A stretch of 64,000 bases of DNA from Cupriavidus gilardii. GTDB taxonomy: Bacteria > Pseudomonadota > Gammaproteobacteria > Burkholderiales > Burkholderiaceae. The notes below the pieces were generated by a model. The model was given only the letters and a program-made list of their open reading frames with translations. It did no database searches and was not told the DNA's origin. The DNA lies in the NCBI RefSeq assembly GCF_008801915.1, contig NZ_VZOV01000008.1, forward strand, positions 62,001 to 126,000, in the 5' to 3' direction. The first letter of the stretch is position 1. Each line of letters begins with the position of its first letter. Position numbers and translations under genes: made by a program. Shown here piece by piece: positions 40,575 through 52,494 of this stretch.

Positions 40575-40592
40575 GATGCAATTCAGTTGCGA
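40575..40592. promoter_or_regulatory. candidate Zur operator upstream of zur
   Basis: GATGCAATTCAGTTGCGA shares both 7-bp arms (GATGCAA, GTTGCGA) with the element upstream of cobW at 37648-37665; 14 of 18 positions are identical. It is 28 bp upstream of the zur ATG, a position suited to autorepression. The divergent glgX start is 168 bp away. Confidence 0.6.
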
Positions 40593-40760
40593 GAACGGGG
40601 GCTTGTCGAGTTCAGCGTGGCGCTGGGTCCCTGTAGTTTTGACAACGGTGCCGGAGCCGCGGCGGCAATTATGGGAAGCGCCGCCCTGCGTGCCATGGCC
40701 GGCGTCCGGGCATGCGCCGTGCTCCCGCACGATCGTTTCCACACGGGAGTGCCGCGCGCC

Positions 40761-42950
<2,190 letters not shown>

Positions 42951-43146
42951 CATCGAGCCGGCACCGCCCGGGGCAAGGGGCGCGCCGTGCGCTTCTGCCC
43001 GGGTATTTCCTGATATTTGACGCAAGTCGCCGTTGATAGCATGGCGGCTCCAAGCCGCGGCCTCCGGTGAGGCGGCCCACGCCGCCACGGCGGCTGGGCG
43101 GCATGGCAGTCTGCACGACGGGAAGTCGGGGAAATCAGGAGAAATA

Positions 43147-44133
43147 ATGAAACACGTTGCAAAAACCGTGGCCGCCGCCCTTGCGGCCGCCGCACTGGCG
43201 CTGCCTGGCGTGGTACAGGCGCAGGACTATCCGGGCAGCCGGCCGGTTTCGGCCGTGGTGCCGTTCGCCGCGGGCGGTCCGACCGACAAGGTGGCGCGCG
43301 AACTGGCGCAGGTCATGTCCAGGCATCTGGGCGCGACCATCGTGATCGAAAACCTCGGCGGCGCCGGCGGCACGATCGGCGCGAAGAAGGTGGCCCAGTC
43401 GAAGAACGACGGCCACACCGTGCTGATCCACCATATCGGCATGTCGACTGCACCGGCGCTGTACCGCAATCTGGGCTTCGATCCGCTGAAGGACTTCGAG
43501 TACATCGGCGAAATCGCCGACGTGCCGATGGTGCTGGTCGGCAACAAGAACCTGCCGCCGAACACGCTGAAGGACCTGCTGCCGTACATCAAGGCCAACG
43601 CCAGCAAGCTGTCGCTCGCCAACGCCGGCATCGGCTCGGCCTCGCACCTGTGCGGCCTGCTGTTCCAGAGCGCGATCCAGACCGAGCTGACCACGGTTCC
43701 GTACAAGGGCACCGCGCCGGCGCTGACCGATATCCTGGGCGGCCAGGTCAACCTGATGTGCGACCAGACCACCAATATCGCCGGCCAGCTCAAGGCCAAT
43801 GCGCTCAAGCCCTATGCCGCGATGCAGCCGCGCCGCGTCGAGGCGTTCAAGGACATCCCGACCGCGGCCGAGCAGGGCCTGTCTAACATCGAAGTCAAGA
43901 TCTGGCACGCGATGTACGCCCCGAAGGGCACGCCGCAGCCGGTGATCGAGAAGCTGTCGGCGGCGCTGCAGAAGTCGGTGACCGACCCGGGCTTCCGCGC
44001 CAAGATGGCCGAGCTGGGCGCCGAAGCGGTGCCGGCCCAGCGCGCCACGCCGGATTCGCTGAAGACCTTCCTCGGCAACGAAATCAACAAGTGGACCCCG
44101 GTGATTCGCAAGGCCGGCGTCTATGCGGACTGA
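43147..44133 (+). CDS. Bug-family (TctC) periplasmic solute receptor
   Basis: A 328-aa precursor with a Sec signal peptide (AAALAAAALALPGVVQAQ, cleavage near 26). The mature part has the Bug signatures VVPFAAGGPTDKVAREL, VIENLGGAGGTIGAKKVAQ and YKGTAPALTDILGGQV. Bug receptors feed carboxylates or amino acids to tripartite TctAB transporters; no TctA/TctB gene is adjacent, as is common for this expanded betaproteobacterial family. AGGAG precedes the ATG; a strong terminator follows. Confidence 0.92.
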   Translation: MKHVAKTVAAALAAAALALPGVVQAQDYPGSRPVSAVVPFAAGGPTDKVARELAQVMSRHLGATIVIENLGGAGGTIGAKKVAQSKNDGHTVLIHHIGMSTAPALYRNLGFDPLKDFEYIGEIADVPMVLVGNKNLPPNTLKDLLPYIKANASKLSLANAGIGSASHLCGLLFQSAIQTELTTVPYKGTAPALTDILGGQVNLMCDQTTNIAGQLKANALKPYAAMQPRRVEAFKDIPTAAEQGLSNIEVKIWHAMYAPKGTPQPVIEKLSAALQKSVTDPGFRAKMAELGAEAVPAQRATPDSLKTFLGNEINKWTPVIRKAGVYAD

Positions 44134-44201
44134 GTCGAGGCGACGCTGACCGATTCGCCGCCGCTGCGTTCCGCGCAGCGCGGCGGCGGAACGGCATCCG
44201 A

Positions 44202-44234
44202 GGCCACGCGGCAGCGCGTGGCCTTTTTGTTTTT
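44202..44234 (+). terminator. Rho-independent terminator after the Bug receptor
   Basis: Stem GGCCACGC (44202-44209) / GCGTGGCC (44216-44223) with a 6-nt loop is followed by TTTTTGTTTTT. It lies about 70 bp after the stop and isolates the gene from hslV. Confidence 0.93.
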
Positions 44235-44370
44235 GCATGGTGGAAGGCTGCGCGCCTGCGCTGACGGGGGCCGGGGCAGCCGGGGCAAGGGGCCGCTGCG
44301 GCCATCTATATTGAGGAGACGCGCGCGGAGCGGCGACGAATGCGCCTCGTCCGCACTGTCGGCGCCCGCC

Positions 44371-44398
44371 CTTGAATTCCGTCAGGCCGTCGCCAAGT
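44371..44398 (+). promoter_or_regulatory. sigma-32-like heat-shock promoter of hslVU
   Basis: CTTGAA (44371-44376) exactly matches the sigma-32 -35 consensus and is followed after 14 bp by CGCCAAGT, a partial match to CCCCATNT. The hslV ATG is 30 bp further. The -35 is strong evidence, the -10 modest; the downstream protease genes are classical heat-shock genes. Confidence 0.5.
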
Positions 44399-44427
44399 AG
44401 CTGCCTGAACCCAACTCAGAAGCCACC

Positions 44428-44964
44428 ATGGAACAGTATCACGGCACTACCATCGTCAGCGTCCGGCGCGGCAACCAGGTTGCCCTGGGCGGTGACGGTC
44501 AGGTCACTCTCGGCAATATCGTGATGAAGGGCACCGCACGCAAGGTGCGCCGCATCTACAACGGCAAGGTGCTGGTGGGCTTCGCCGGCAGCACCGCCGA
44601 CGCGTTCTCGCTGCTGGACCGCTTCGAGGCCAAGCTGGAGAAGTACCAGGGCAACCTGACGCGCGCCGCGGTCGATCTGGCCAAGGACTGGCGTTCCGAT
44701 CGCGCGCTGCGCCGGCTCGAGGCGATGCTGATCACCGCCGACCGCGACACCACGCTGGTGATCACCGGCAACGGCGACGTGCTCGATCCCGAAGGCGGCA
44801 TTGCGGCGATCGGCTCGGGCGGCGCCTATGCGCAGTCGGCCGCCAAGGCGCTGATGGAGAACACCGAGCTCTCGCCCAAGGACGTGGTCGAGAAATCGCT
44901 GCGCATCGCCGGCGAACTGTGCATCTACACCAATACCAATTTCGTCATCGAGACGCTCGAGTGA
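44428..44964 (+). CDS. hslV: ATP-dependent protease peptidase subunit HslV
   Basis: This 178-aa N-terminal-nucleophile peptidase loses MEQYHG to expose Thr7 in [23 protein letters not shown] and [15 protein letters not shown] are diagnostic. It forms two stacked hexamers capped by HslU and degrades misfolded proteins in the cytosol. It is 117 bp upstream of hslU, preceded by a sigma-32-like promoter. Confidence 0.97.
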   Translation: MEQYHGTTIVSVRRGNQVALGGDGQVTLGNIVMKGTARKVRRIYNGKVLVGFAGSTADAFSLLDRFEAKLEKYQGNLTRAAVDLAKDWRSDRALRRLEAMLITADRDTTLVITGNGDVLDPEGGIAAIGSGGAYAQSAAKALMENTELSPKDVVEKSLRIAGELCIYTNTNFVIETLE

Positions 44965-45081
44965 GCGTCCGCATCACGCTTTCCCGCACGTGACGCCCGC
45001 CGGGCGCACCACCGCGCGGCAGTGCGCCGTGGCGGCGCCCTGACCGGCCCTCATTGAACGGATACCCGGATACCGAGACCC

Positions 45082-46413
<1,332 letters not shown>

Positions 46414-46448
46414 GCCAGGGCGCGATCCCCGAAAGCCGCACAGCGAAG

Positions 46449-46483
46449 TGCGCCTTCTCAGCGATGAGAAGGCGCATTTTTTT
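46449..46483 (+). terminator. Rho-independent terminator of hslVU
   Basis: A perfect 12-bp stem TGCGCCTTCTCA (46449-46460) / TGAGAAGGCGCA (46465-46476) with loop GCGA is followed by seven T residues. It starts 35 bp after the hslU stop. Confidence 0.95.
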
Positions 46484-46667
46484 CGCCCTCTGTCGTCTCG
46501 TCGTGACGTGCCCGCCTCATGTGGGAATCGTCTTACTCCCCTTTCGGAAGCCCCCGTCTGCTTGCAAAAGCGCACCCCACATAACCTTCATATACGACGA
46601 GACAGCAAGGCGGACGCCAACGTCGCCCTTGCAAACTCGAACCGTTCGACAACGACAGGAGCGCGAC

Positions 46668-47252
46668 ATGATGAAGAAATGGCTGTCTGCTGCAGTGTGT
46701 TCGATGATGGTTGCCGCACCGGCCGGCTTTGCGCTGGCGCAGAGCGCGCCGTCCGGCGCCCGTGCCGACTATGACGCCGCCGTCTCGCGGGCCGACGCCG
46801 ACTACAAGAACGCCAAGACCCGTTGTGACGCCATGAAGGACAACGCCGAAGACGTCTGCGAGGCCGAGGCCAAGCGCGATCGCGACGTGGCTAAGGCCGA
46901 GGCCGAAGCGCGCCGCGATGGCACCGAAGCGGCCCGCGCCAAGGTCCTGAAGGTCAAGGCCGACCGCGAGTACGAAGTCGCGAAGGAACGCTGCGACGAC
47001 AAGAAAGGCAACGACAAGGATGTTTGCGTAAAGGAAGCCAAGACGGCGCATGAGAAGGCGCTGGGCGAGGCCAAGACGACCCGCGCGGCTGCCGGCGGCG
47101 GCACGCGCACCGATGTGGCCGAGGCGCGCCGCGAGGCCCGCAAGGACACCAGCGACGCGGCCTACAAGGCGGACAAGGAGAAGTGCGACGCGATGTCGGG
47201 CGACGCCAAGGACCGCTGCGAGGCCGACGTCAAGGCGAAGTACAACCGCTGA
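46668..47252 (+). CDS. periplasmic coiled-coil protein with three C-x10-C repeats
   Basis: A 194-aa protein with a signal peptide (MMKKWLSAAVCSMMVAAPAG, cleavage near ALAQ). The mature part is charged, Lys/Ala/Asp/Glu-rich and predicted helical. It has three repeats built on C-x10-C: CDAMKDNAEDVC, CDDKKGNDKDVC and CDAMSGDAKDRC, each preceded by an AK(T/E)R or DKEK segment. The pairs probably form disulfide-stapled helical hairpins in the periplasm. No known function; the location before a CsbD stress protein suggests envelope stress. AGGAG upstream supports the start; a second ATG follows immediately. Confidence 0.75.
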   Translation: MMKKWLSAAVCSMMVAAPAGFALAQSAPSGARADYDAAVSRADADYKNAKTRCDAMKDNAEDVCEAEAKRDRDVAKAEAEARRDGTEAARAKVLKVKADREYEVAKERCDDKKGNDKDVCVKEAKTAHEKALGEAKTTRAAAGGGTRTDVAEARREARKDTSDAAYKADKEKCDAMSGDAKDRCEADVKAKYNR

Positions 47253-47350
47253 TCGATGCGCAACGGGCCGGCCGCGGCTGACGCGGCCGGTGCCATCTGT
47301 GCACGGCGAGCGAAGTCGCGAACGTATCCATCCACATTGAGGAGCAGATC

Positions 47351-47554
47351 ATGAACTGGGACCAGATCGAAGGGAAATGGGAGCAGGCCAAGGGCAAGGT
47401 CAAGGAGAAGTGGGGCCAGCTCACCGATGACGATCTCACGCAGATCAACGGCAAGCGCGATCAGCTGGCCGGCAAGATCCAGGAGCGCTATGGCTACACC
47501 AAGGAGCGCGCCGAGGAGGAAATGCGGGAGTGGGAGCGCGACACCCGGTGGTGA
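47351..47554 (+). CDS. CsbD-family stress-response protein
   Basis: This 67-aa hydrophilic protein matches CsbD: MNWDQIEGKWEQAKGKVKEK, WGQLTDDDL, then INGKRDQLAGKIQERYG. CsbD proteins are small stress-induced proteins of unknown mechanism. GAGGAG lies upstream. It lies between two other small proteins. Confidence 0.92.
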   Translation: MNWDQIEGKWEQAKGKVKEKWGQLTDDDLTQINGKRDQLAGKIQERYGYTKERAEEEMREWERDTRW

Positions 47555-47581
47555 TGGCTGCCCGGTGACATCCGTTGACGG

Positions 47582-47608
47582 CAGGTAAGCCAGGTAAGCG
47601 TTGGTAAG
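47582..47608. repeat. tandem repeat CAGGTAAGC (x3)
   Basis: Two exact CAGGTAAGC copies (47582-47590, 47591-47599) are followed by a diverged GTTGGTAAGC, between the csbD-like gene and the next small gene. Slippage-type pattern. Confidence 0.7.
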
Positions 47609-47687
47609 CAGGCTGGCACGGCCGCCGCGACGATGAGAAGCTTGCGCCTCGTTGGGCTGCAGTATGGCCGTAAGCAGGAGGTCCAGA

Positions 47688-47996
47688 ATGAAGCATATCG
47701 GTTTGATGTCGGCAGGCGTGCTGGCCGGACTGGCGGGGGCGACGGCGTTCCTGTGCGCCGTGCCCGACCGCGGCGAAGCCACGCGCATCGATGCGGCCAC
47801 GGGCGACGGCAAGGTCAAGGTCTCGCACGCGGTGTTCGTCAGCGAGTCCGCCGAGTACGGCGCACGCTCGAACCGGCATGCGTTCGATGCGCTGCGGGTG
47901 GGTACCAGCGGCATGGCCGGCACGACGGACATGGCCGATCGTGCGGCCAACGGCGGCGATGACCTCGGCTGGGACTACGTGCAGCTGCGCCTGTGA
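47688..47996 (+). CDS. small exported protein of unknown function
   Basis: A 102-aa protein with a hydrophobic N-terminal segment (IGLMSAGVLAGLAGATAFLC). Cys24 follows AFL, so it could be a lipoprotein, although the lipobox (TAFLC) is imperfect. The rest is polar with no recognised domain. AGGAGG with good spacing supports ATG 47688. A strong terminator follows. Confidence 0.65.
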   Translation: MKHIGLMSAGVLAGLAGATAFLCAVPDRGEATRIDAATGDGKVKVSHAVFVSESAEYGARSNRHAFDALRVGTSGMAGTTDMADRAANGGDDLGWDYVQLRL

Positions 47997-48032
47997 AGCG
48001 GCGCGCCGCGATGGCCGTGATGCGATACGGCA

Positions 48033-48058
48033 AGGGCCTGCGAATGCAGGCCCTTTTT
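48033..48058 (+). terminator. Rho-independent terminator
   Basis: Stem AGGGCCTGC (48033-48041) / GCAGGCCCT (48046-48054), loop GAAT, followed by TTTT. It lies 37 bp after the small exported gene and just before the convergent regA-like gene. Confidence 0.88.
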
Positions 48059-48070
48059 ACGTTCGCGCGC

Positions 48071-48697
48071 CTAGCGCGAGACCGGCCGCTTGGCGAGCTT
48101 GCGCTGCAGCGTGCGCCGATGCATGTTCAGCGCCCGCGCTGTTGCCGAGATGTTGCCGCCGTGTTCGGCCAGCACGCGCTGGATATGCTCCCACTCCAGC
48201 CGCGGCACCGACAGCGGCAGCGGATCCTCGAGCGCGGCCTCGGCAACCACTTCCGAGATGCCGGATTTCAGCGCGGCGAGGATCGAATCGACATTGGCCG
48301 GCTTGGCCAGATATTCGTCGGCGCCCTGTTTGACCGCCGCCACCGCGGTGGCGATGCTGGCGTAGCCGGTCAGCACCAGGATGCGCGCGCGCGGCAGCAT
48401 CGCCCGCAGTGGCGCCACCAGCTGCAGCCCGGAGTCGGCGGGCGCGGTTACGCCGGCCGCGGGGCCGGCGGCCAGATGCAGGTCCAGCGTGACATAGCGG
48501 AACGCGGTCTTCTCGGCGAGCGCCAGCGCGTGGTGGCGGTTGTGCGCGATCTCGACCGCAAAGCCGCGCCGCGACAGCGCGCGTGCGAGCGTGTCCGAGA
48601 ACACCGGATCGTCATCGATCACCAGGAAGGGTGCGCCGGCGTCGCCGTTGTCGGCGGCAGCGGCAGAGGAAAGGGAAGCGGTCGACGTCAAGTTCAT
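48071..48697 (-). CDS. response regulator, RegA/PrrA/ActR family
   Basis: A 208-aa regulator. The receiver domain has the acidic cluster DDD (28-30), phosphoacceptor Asp72 in VTLDLHL, Thr in VLTGYAS and Lys in YLAKPAN. The Fis-type helix-turn-helix (NISATARALNMHRRTLQRKL) fits the RegA family. An unusual insert of about 11 Ala/Pro/Gly residues follows the phosphorylation site. Its ATG overlaps the kinase stop (ATGA). Confidence 0.87.
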   Translation of the reverse strand: MNLTSTASLSSAAAADNGDAGAPFLVIDDDPVFSDTLARALSRRGFAVEIAHNRHHALALAEKTAFRYVTLDLHLAAGPAAGVTAPADSGLQLVAPLRAMLPRARILVLTGYASIATAVAAVKQGADEYLAKPANVDSILAALKSGISEVVAEAALEDPLPLSVPRLEWEHIQRVLAEHGGNISATARALNMHRRTLQRKLAKRPVSR

Positions 48698-50049
48698 GCC
48701 GCGTGCTCCAATGAGTCGCTGATCGCCGGCAGCCGCAGCTCGGCCACGGTGCCGCCTTCGGGACGGTCCTGCCACAGCAGCCGCCCCCCCATCTGGCGCG
48801 CCACGCTCTGCGCCAGATAGGCGCCGATGCCCTGGCCGCCGTGCGTGCTCGCCACGGGCGCTTCGCCCAGCCGCGCGCGCAGCGCCGCCGGCATGCCGGT
48901 GCCATCGTCGATCACGCGCAGCACCAGTTCGCTCGGTCCGCTCCGACGATCGAGCGCGATCGACAACCGCAGCGGCAAGTCGCCGCGTCCGGCGGCCTGC
49001 TGGCTGCGGGCCGCGTTGTCGAGCAGGATCGTCAGCATCTGTCCGGTCCGTGCCGGCTCGATCGGCACGTCGGCGGCGTCCGAGGCGATCGTGGTGTCGA
49101 CCCGCGCCTGCGGATGGCGCAACTGCCAGCCGTCGGCGAAGGCGGGCAGCCAATGTCCGACCGGCTGCAGCGCGCTGGCGCGGTTCGCCTCGCGCAATCG
49201 CGCCAGGATGCCGCGGCATAGCCCCAACTGCTGCTCGACGGTATCCAGGTCCGGCAGGTAGTCGCGTATCGCGGTACCGCCGCGGGCCGCGTCCGCCGCG
49301 TCGGCGCGCAGCTCGCCAGCGATCACGGCGAGCGTCGACAGCGGCGTGCCGATCTCGTGGGCGACCGTCGCCGCCTGCGCGTTCAGCGACTCGACCCGCG
49401 CCTCGCGCAGCAGCCGTTCGCGCGCATCGGCCAGTTGCGCCTCGCGTTCGCGCAGCACGCCCGACAGCCGCGCGACGAACAGCGCGATCATCACGGCGCT
49501 GGCCACGAAGTTCAGCCACATGCCGACCAGGTGGTAGACCACCGCGTTGTCGGGGTTGTGCAGGTGCAAGGGCACGTATTCGAACAGCATCAGCGAATAG
49601 CAGGCCAGCGCGTACAGCGCCAGCGCGACCACCTGGCGCCACGGCACGATGGCGGCCGCCAGCGCCAGTCCCGGCAGATAGAACGAGACGAAGGGATTGG
49701 TGGCGCCGCCGGTGAAGAACAGGATCGCCGACAGCGCGGTCAGGTCGACCAGCAGCTGTCCCATCAGCTCGGCATCGCCCGGCACCGAGCCGGCGCGCGC
49801 ATGCTGGCGCAGCCGCCAGGCGGTCAGCAGATTGAACAGCGCCTGCAGCACGAAGATCGTCAGCAGCGGGCGATAGGGCAGTTGCAGCGCGGCCAGCGTC
49901 TCGGCCCAGACCAGCAGCAGCCCCTGTCCGCCGAGGATGGCCCAGCGCAGCCAGTACACGCGGCGCAGGCTCAGCAGGCTGTCTGCGCCGAGGCCTTGCG
50001 CGCGGAGGGAATCGCCTGCGGGTGGGGCGGCGTGGGCGGTCATCGTCAT
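48694..50049 (-). CDS. redox-sensing histidine kinase, RegB/PrrB family
   Basis: A 451-aa kinase with six hydrophobic segments (about 32-195). The quinone-binding heptad GGATNPF (114-120, consensus GGxxNPF) lies in the sensor. The H-box HEIGTPLSTL has His231, and Cys278 (QQLGLCRGIL) occupies the redox-box position of RegB. C-terminal ATPase motifs are LLDNAA, DDGTGMP and GGQGIGAYLAQ. It probably senses quinone-pool redox state and controls respiration. It starts at ATG 50049 (or 50043). Confidence 0.87.
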   Translation of the reverse strand: MTMTAHAAPPAGDSLRAQGLGADSLLSLRRVYWLRWAILGGQGLLLVWAETLAALQLPYRPLLTIFVLQALFNLLTAWRLRQHARAGSVPGDAELMGQLLVDLTALSAILFFTGGATNPFVSFYLPGLALAAAIVPWRQVVALALYALACYSLMLFEYVPLHLHNPDNAVVYHLVGMWLNFVASAVMIALFVARLSGVLREREAQLADARERLLREARVESLNAQAATVAHEIGTPLSTLAVIAGELRADAADAARGGTAIRDYLPDLDTVEQQLGLCRGILARLREANRASALQPVGHWLPAFADGWQLRHPQARVDTTIASDAADVPIEPARTGQMLTILLDNAARSQQAAGRGDLPLRLSIALDRRSGPSELVLRVIDDGTGMPAALRARLGEAPVASTHGGQGIGAYLAQSVARQMGGRLLWQDRPEGGTVAELRLPAISDSLEHAA

Positions 50050-50221
50050 GCCGCGAGTGTAGCAATGGCGCCGCCACCGGCCGGCTCGTGCGACACCATG
50101 CCGCATTGGTCACGCGGCGGGGCGCTGCCAGACTGGCGGATTGCATCGCGTGGGTCTCCATGGCGTGTTCATGCCCGCCGTGACCCCGCCGCGGTTCATG
50201 GTCTAATCGCGCTGTTACGGG

Positions 50222-50293
50222 GCCATTTACCCGACCATCTACCCGACCATTTACACGACCGGTCACACGACTGTTTGCACGACCATTCACGCG
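50222..50293. repeat. 12-bp imperfect tandem repeat array (about 6 copies)
   Basis: Units like ACCCGACCATCT, ACCCGACCATTT, ACACGACCGGTC, ACACGACTGTTT and GCACGACCATTC succeed each other with strict 12-bp period between the regB-like gene and the copper chaperone. They are intergenic and could be either slippage sequence or clustered binding sites upstream of the chaperone gene. Confidence 0.75.
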
Positions 50294-50352
50294 GACTTCC
50301 CGCCTCCGCCAAACCGCCTCGATTGAACGAATTGCACCGAGAAAGGATAGAG

Positions 50353-50826
50353 ATGCAAGCCAAGCTGTTCGCCGCCGCCGCTGCATGCTGCGCGCTGATT
50401 TCCACCGCTGCCTTCGCGCAGATCGATATCCGCAACGCATGGGCGCGCGGCACCGTGCCGGCGCAGACCGCCACCGGCGTCTTCATGACGCTGCACGCGC
50501 ACCAGAACGCGCGCCTGGTCGGCGTGTCGACGCCCGTGGCGACGACCGCCGAGGTGCACGAGATGAAGATGGAAGGCAACGTGATGCGGATGCGCGCGCT
50601 TGACGCGCTGCCGTTGCCGAAAATGGAGGACGTCGAGCTCAAGCCCGGCGGCTACCACGTGATGCTGCTGGGCTTGAAGGCGCCGCTGAACGTCGGCGAC
50701 AAGGTGCCGGTGACGCTGAAGTTCGAGCAGGGCGGCAAGCTGATCGAACAGCGCGTCGACGCCGAAGTGCGCGGGCTGACCGCGCCGGCTCACGGCGGCG
50801 GCGCCGCGGCCAATCACAAGCACTGA
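50353..50826 (+). CDS. periplasmic copper chaperone PCuAC
   Basis: A 157-aa precursor: signal peptide (AAAACCALISTAAFA), then the PCuAC core with metal ligands in VHEMKMEGNVMRM and YHVMLLGLK (H...M...H-x-M arrangement), and a short His-containing tail (HGGGAAANHKH). It probably delivers Cu(I) to cytochrome oxidase or another cuproenzyme. Divergent from a RegB/A-type redox pair that could plausibly control respiration genes. GAAAGGA upstream. Confidence 0.9.
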   Translation: MQAKLFAAAAACCALISTAAFAQIDIRNAWARGTVPAQTATGVFMTLHAHQNARLVGVSTPVATTAEVHEMKMEGNVMRMRALDALPLPKMEDVELKPGGYHVMLLGLKAPLNVGDKVPVTLKFEQGGKLIEQRVDAEVRGLTAPAHGGGAAANHKH

Positions 50827-50900
50827 CGTCACGCTTCGCCGCAACGCCAGCGGATCGCACCGGCGCGAAGCGGGCCGAGCCGCGGTCGAACCGCCGGGTA

Positions 50901-51836
50901 TCAACCGCGCAGGCTGATCGCCTCGTCCAGCCCCTGGCCCGCGCCGACCGCCAGCAGCCGCTCGCGCAGCCACGCATGGCCCGGATCGGCATCGTTGCGC
51001 TCGTGCCAGATCGCGCTGAAGGTGAAGCCCGGAAACGCGAACGGCGGCTCGAACACCGCGAAGCGCGGGTCGTCCTCCAGCGCCGCCAGGCTGCGGCGCG
51101 CCGTGGTCAGGACCAGGTTGGTGCCGGCGATCAGCGCCGGCGCGACGCTCCAGTGCGGGACCACGCAGGCGATCTTGCGGCGCCCGCCGTGCTTGGCGAT
51201 CGCGGCATCGATCGGATCGACCTTTGCGCTGTGGGCGGCCACCAGCACGTGCGAGCGCGCCAGGTAGGCAACCTGGTCCAGCCGCCCGTGGTCGCGCACC
51301 GTCGCCGCATCGACCGCGCAGCCGTACTCCTCCTCGAACAGCGCCGCCATCCTGACGCCCTCGGGCTGATAGACGAACACGCCCAGCGCCAGATCGATCT
51401 CGCCATCGGCGACCTGCGCCGACATCGCTTCGCGGCTGCCCTGCGTCACCACCAGCTCGATGCCGGGCGCGGCCTTGCGGACGGCGCGCAGCAGATTGGG
51501 CAGCACCACCATCGCGCCGTAGTCCGACATCGCCAGACGGAAGGTGCGCCGGGCCGTGGCCGGCTGGAAGCCAGACGGACCGAGCAGGATGCGCACCTGT
51601 GCGAGCGCCTCGGCCAGCGGACCGGACAGTTCGTGCGCCCGCGCGGTCAGCACCAGCCCGCCCTGGCCGCGCACCAGCAAGGGGTCGTCCAGCAGCTGGC
51701 GCAGCCGGGCCAGCGCGTGGCTGACCGCCGGCTGGCTCAGATGCAGCCGCAAGGCGGCGCGGGAAATATGACGCTCGGCCAGCAGGGCCTCGAGCACGAC
51801 CAGCAGGTTCAGGTCGACGTTGCGCAGATTATTCAT
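50901..51836 (-). CDS. LysR-family transcriptional regulator
   Basis: A 311-aa LTTR: N-terminal winged helix (NVDLNLLVVLEALLAERHIS, SQPAVSHALARLRQLLDDPL) and a NodD/LinR-type effector domain (FRLAMSDYGAMVVLPNLL). The target is likely the divergent membrane-protein gene at 51936; the 99-bp shared gap is AT-richer (ATTAAACGTTAGAAACCAGA), a suitable LysR binding region. The effector is unknown. Confidence 0.88.
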   Translation of the reverse strand: MNNLRNVDLNLLVVLEALLAERHISRAALRLHLSQPAVSHALARLRQLLDDPLLVRGQGGLVLTARAHELSGPLAEALAQVRILLGPSGFQPATARRTFRLAMSDYGAMVVLPNLLRAVRKAAPGIELVVTQGSREAMSAQVADGEIDLALGVFVYQPEGVRMAALFEEEYGCAVDAATVRDHGRLDQVAYLARSHVLVAAHSAKVDPIDAAIAKHGGRRKIACVVPHWSVAPALIAGTNLVLTTARRSLAALEDDPRFAVFEPPFAFPGFTFSAIWHERNDADPGHAWLRERLLAVGAGQGLDEAISLRG

Positions 51837-51935
51837 GCGGCGAATATTAAACGTTAGAAACCAGAATTGGAAATCCATCCGGCGTAGGGGCAGACTGGCC
51901 CAATCCCGTTTTCGAACGAGCCGAGGAGGTTGCGC

Positions 51936-52442
51936 ATGTTGTCTTCGTCCCATCCCGCCGTCCCGGTTGTTGCGGCCGCGGTGCCGGTGCTGATCGCCGC
52001 ACTGGCCGGCGCCATGATTCCGCTGCAGGCGGGCGCCAATGCCGCGCTGGGCCGCGCGCTTGGCCATCCGTTGTGGGCGACGCTGGTGTCGCTGCTGGTC
52101 AGCCTGGCCGTCGTGGTGGCGCTGATGCTGGCGCTTCGCGTCGGTCCGCCGGGCGCCGGCTGGGCGGGCGGGCCCGCGTGGATGTGGATCGGCGGCGCGG
52201 TCGGCGTGTTCTATCTCACCGCCGCGCTGATGCTCGCGCCGCGGCTCGGTGCCAGCGGCTTCATCGCGGCCGTGGTGGCCGGCCAGATGCTGGCGTCGCT
52301 ATGGATGGACCATGCCGGCATTGCGGGCTTCGCGGTGCGGGAACTGACCCCGCCGCGGCTCGGGGGCGCGCTGCTGATCGTGCTGGGCGTGGTGGCGATG
52401 CAGTGGAGCGGACCGGCGCGCGTGGGCGCGGCGCTCGATTGA
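51936..52442 (+). CDS. DMT-family (DUF606/YdcZ-like) small membrane protein
   Basis: A 168-aa protein with five hydrophobic segments. IPLQAGANAALGRALGHPLW and TLVSLLVSLAVV match the DUF606 (DMT-superfamily) half-size transporters. It is a predicted inner-membrane transporter of unknown substrate, likely regulated by the divergent LysR protein. GAGGAGG with 7-bp spacing supports ATG 51936. Confidence 0.85.
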   Translation: MLSSSHPAVPVVAAAVPVLIAALAGAMIPLQAGANAALGRALGHPLWATLVSLLVSLAVVVALMLALRVGPPGAGWAGGPAWMWIGGAVGVFYLTAALMLAPRLGASGFIAAVVAGQMLASLWMDHAGIAGFAVRELTPPRLGGALLIVLGVVAMQWSGPARVGAALD

Positions 52443-52494
52443 GACAGCAGGATCGTCGGGAAAGCCGGGCCGCTGACCGGCTTACTGTCAGCGC

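Noticed and set aside
43017..43042. TTGACG...TAGCAT as a promoter for the Bug receptor
   Set aside because: The spacer is only 14 bp, too short for a standard sigma-70 promoter.
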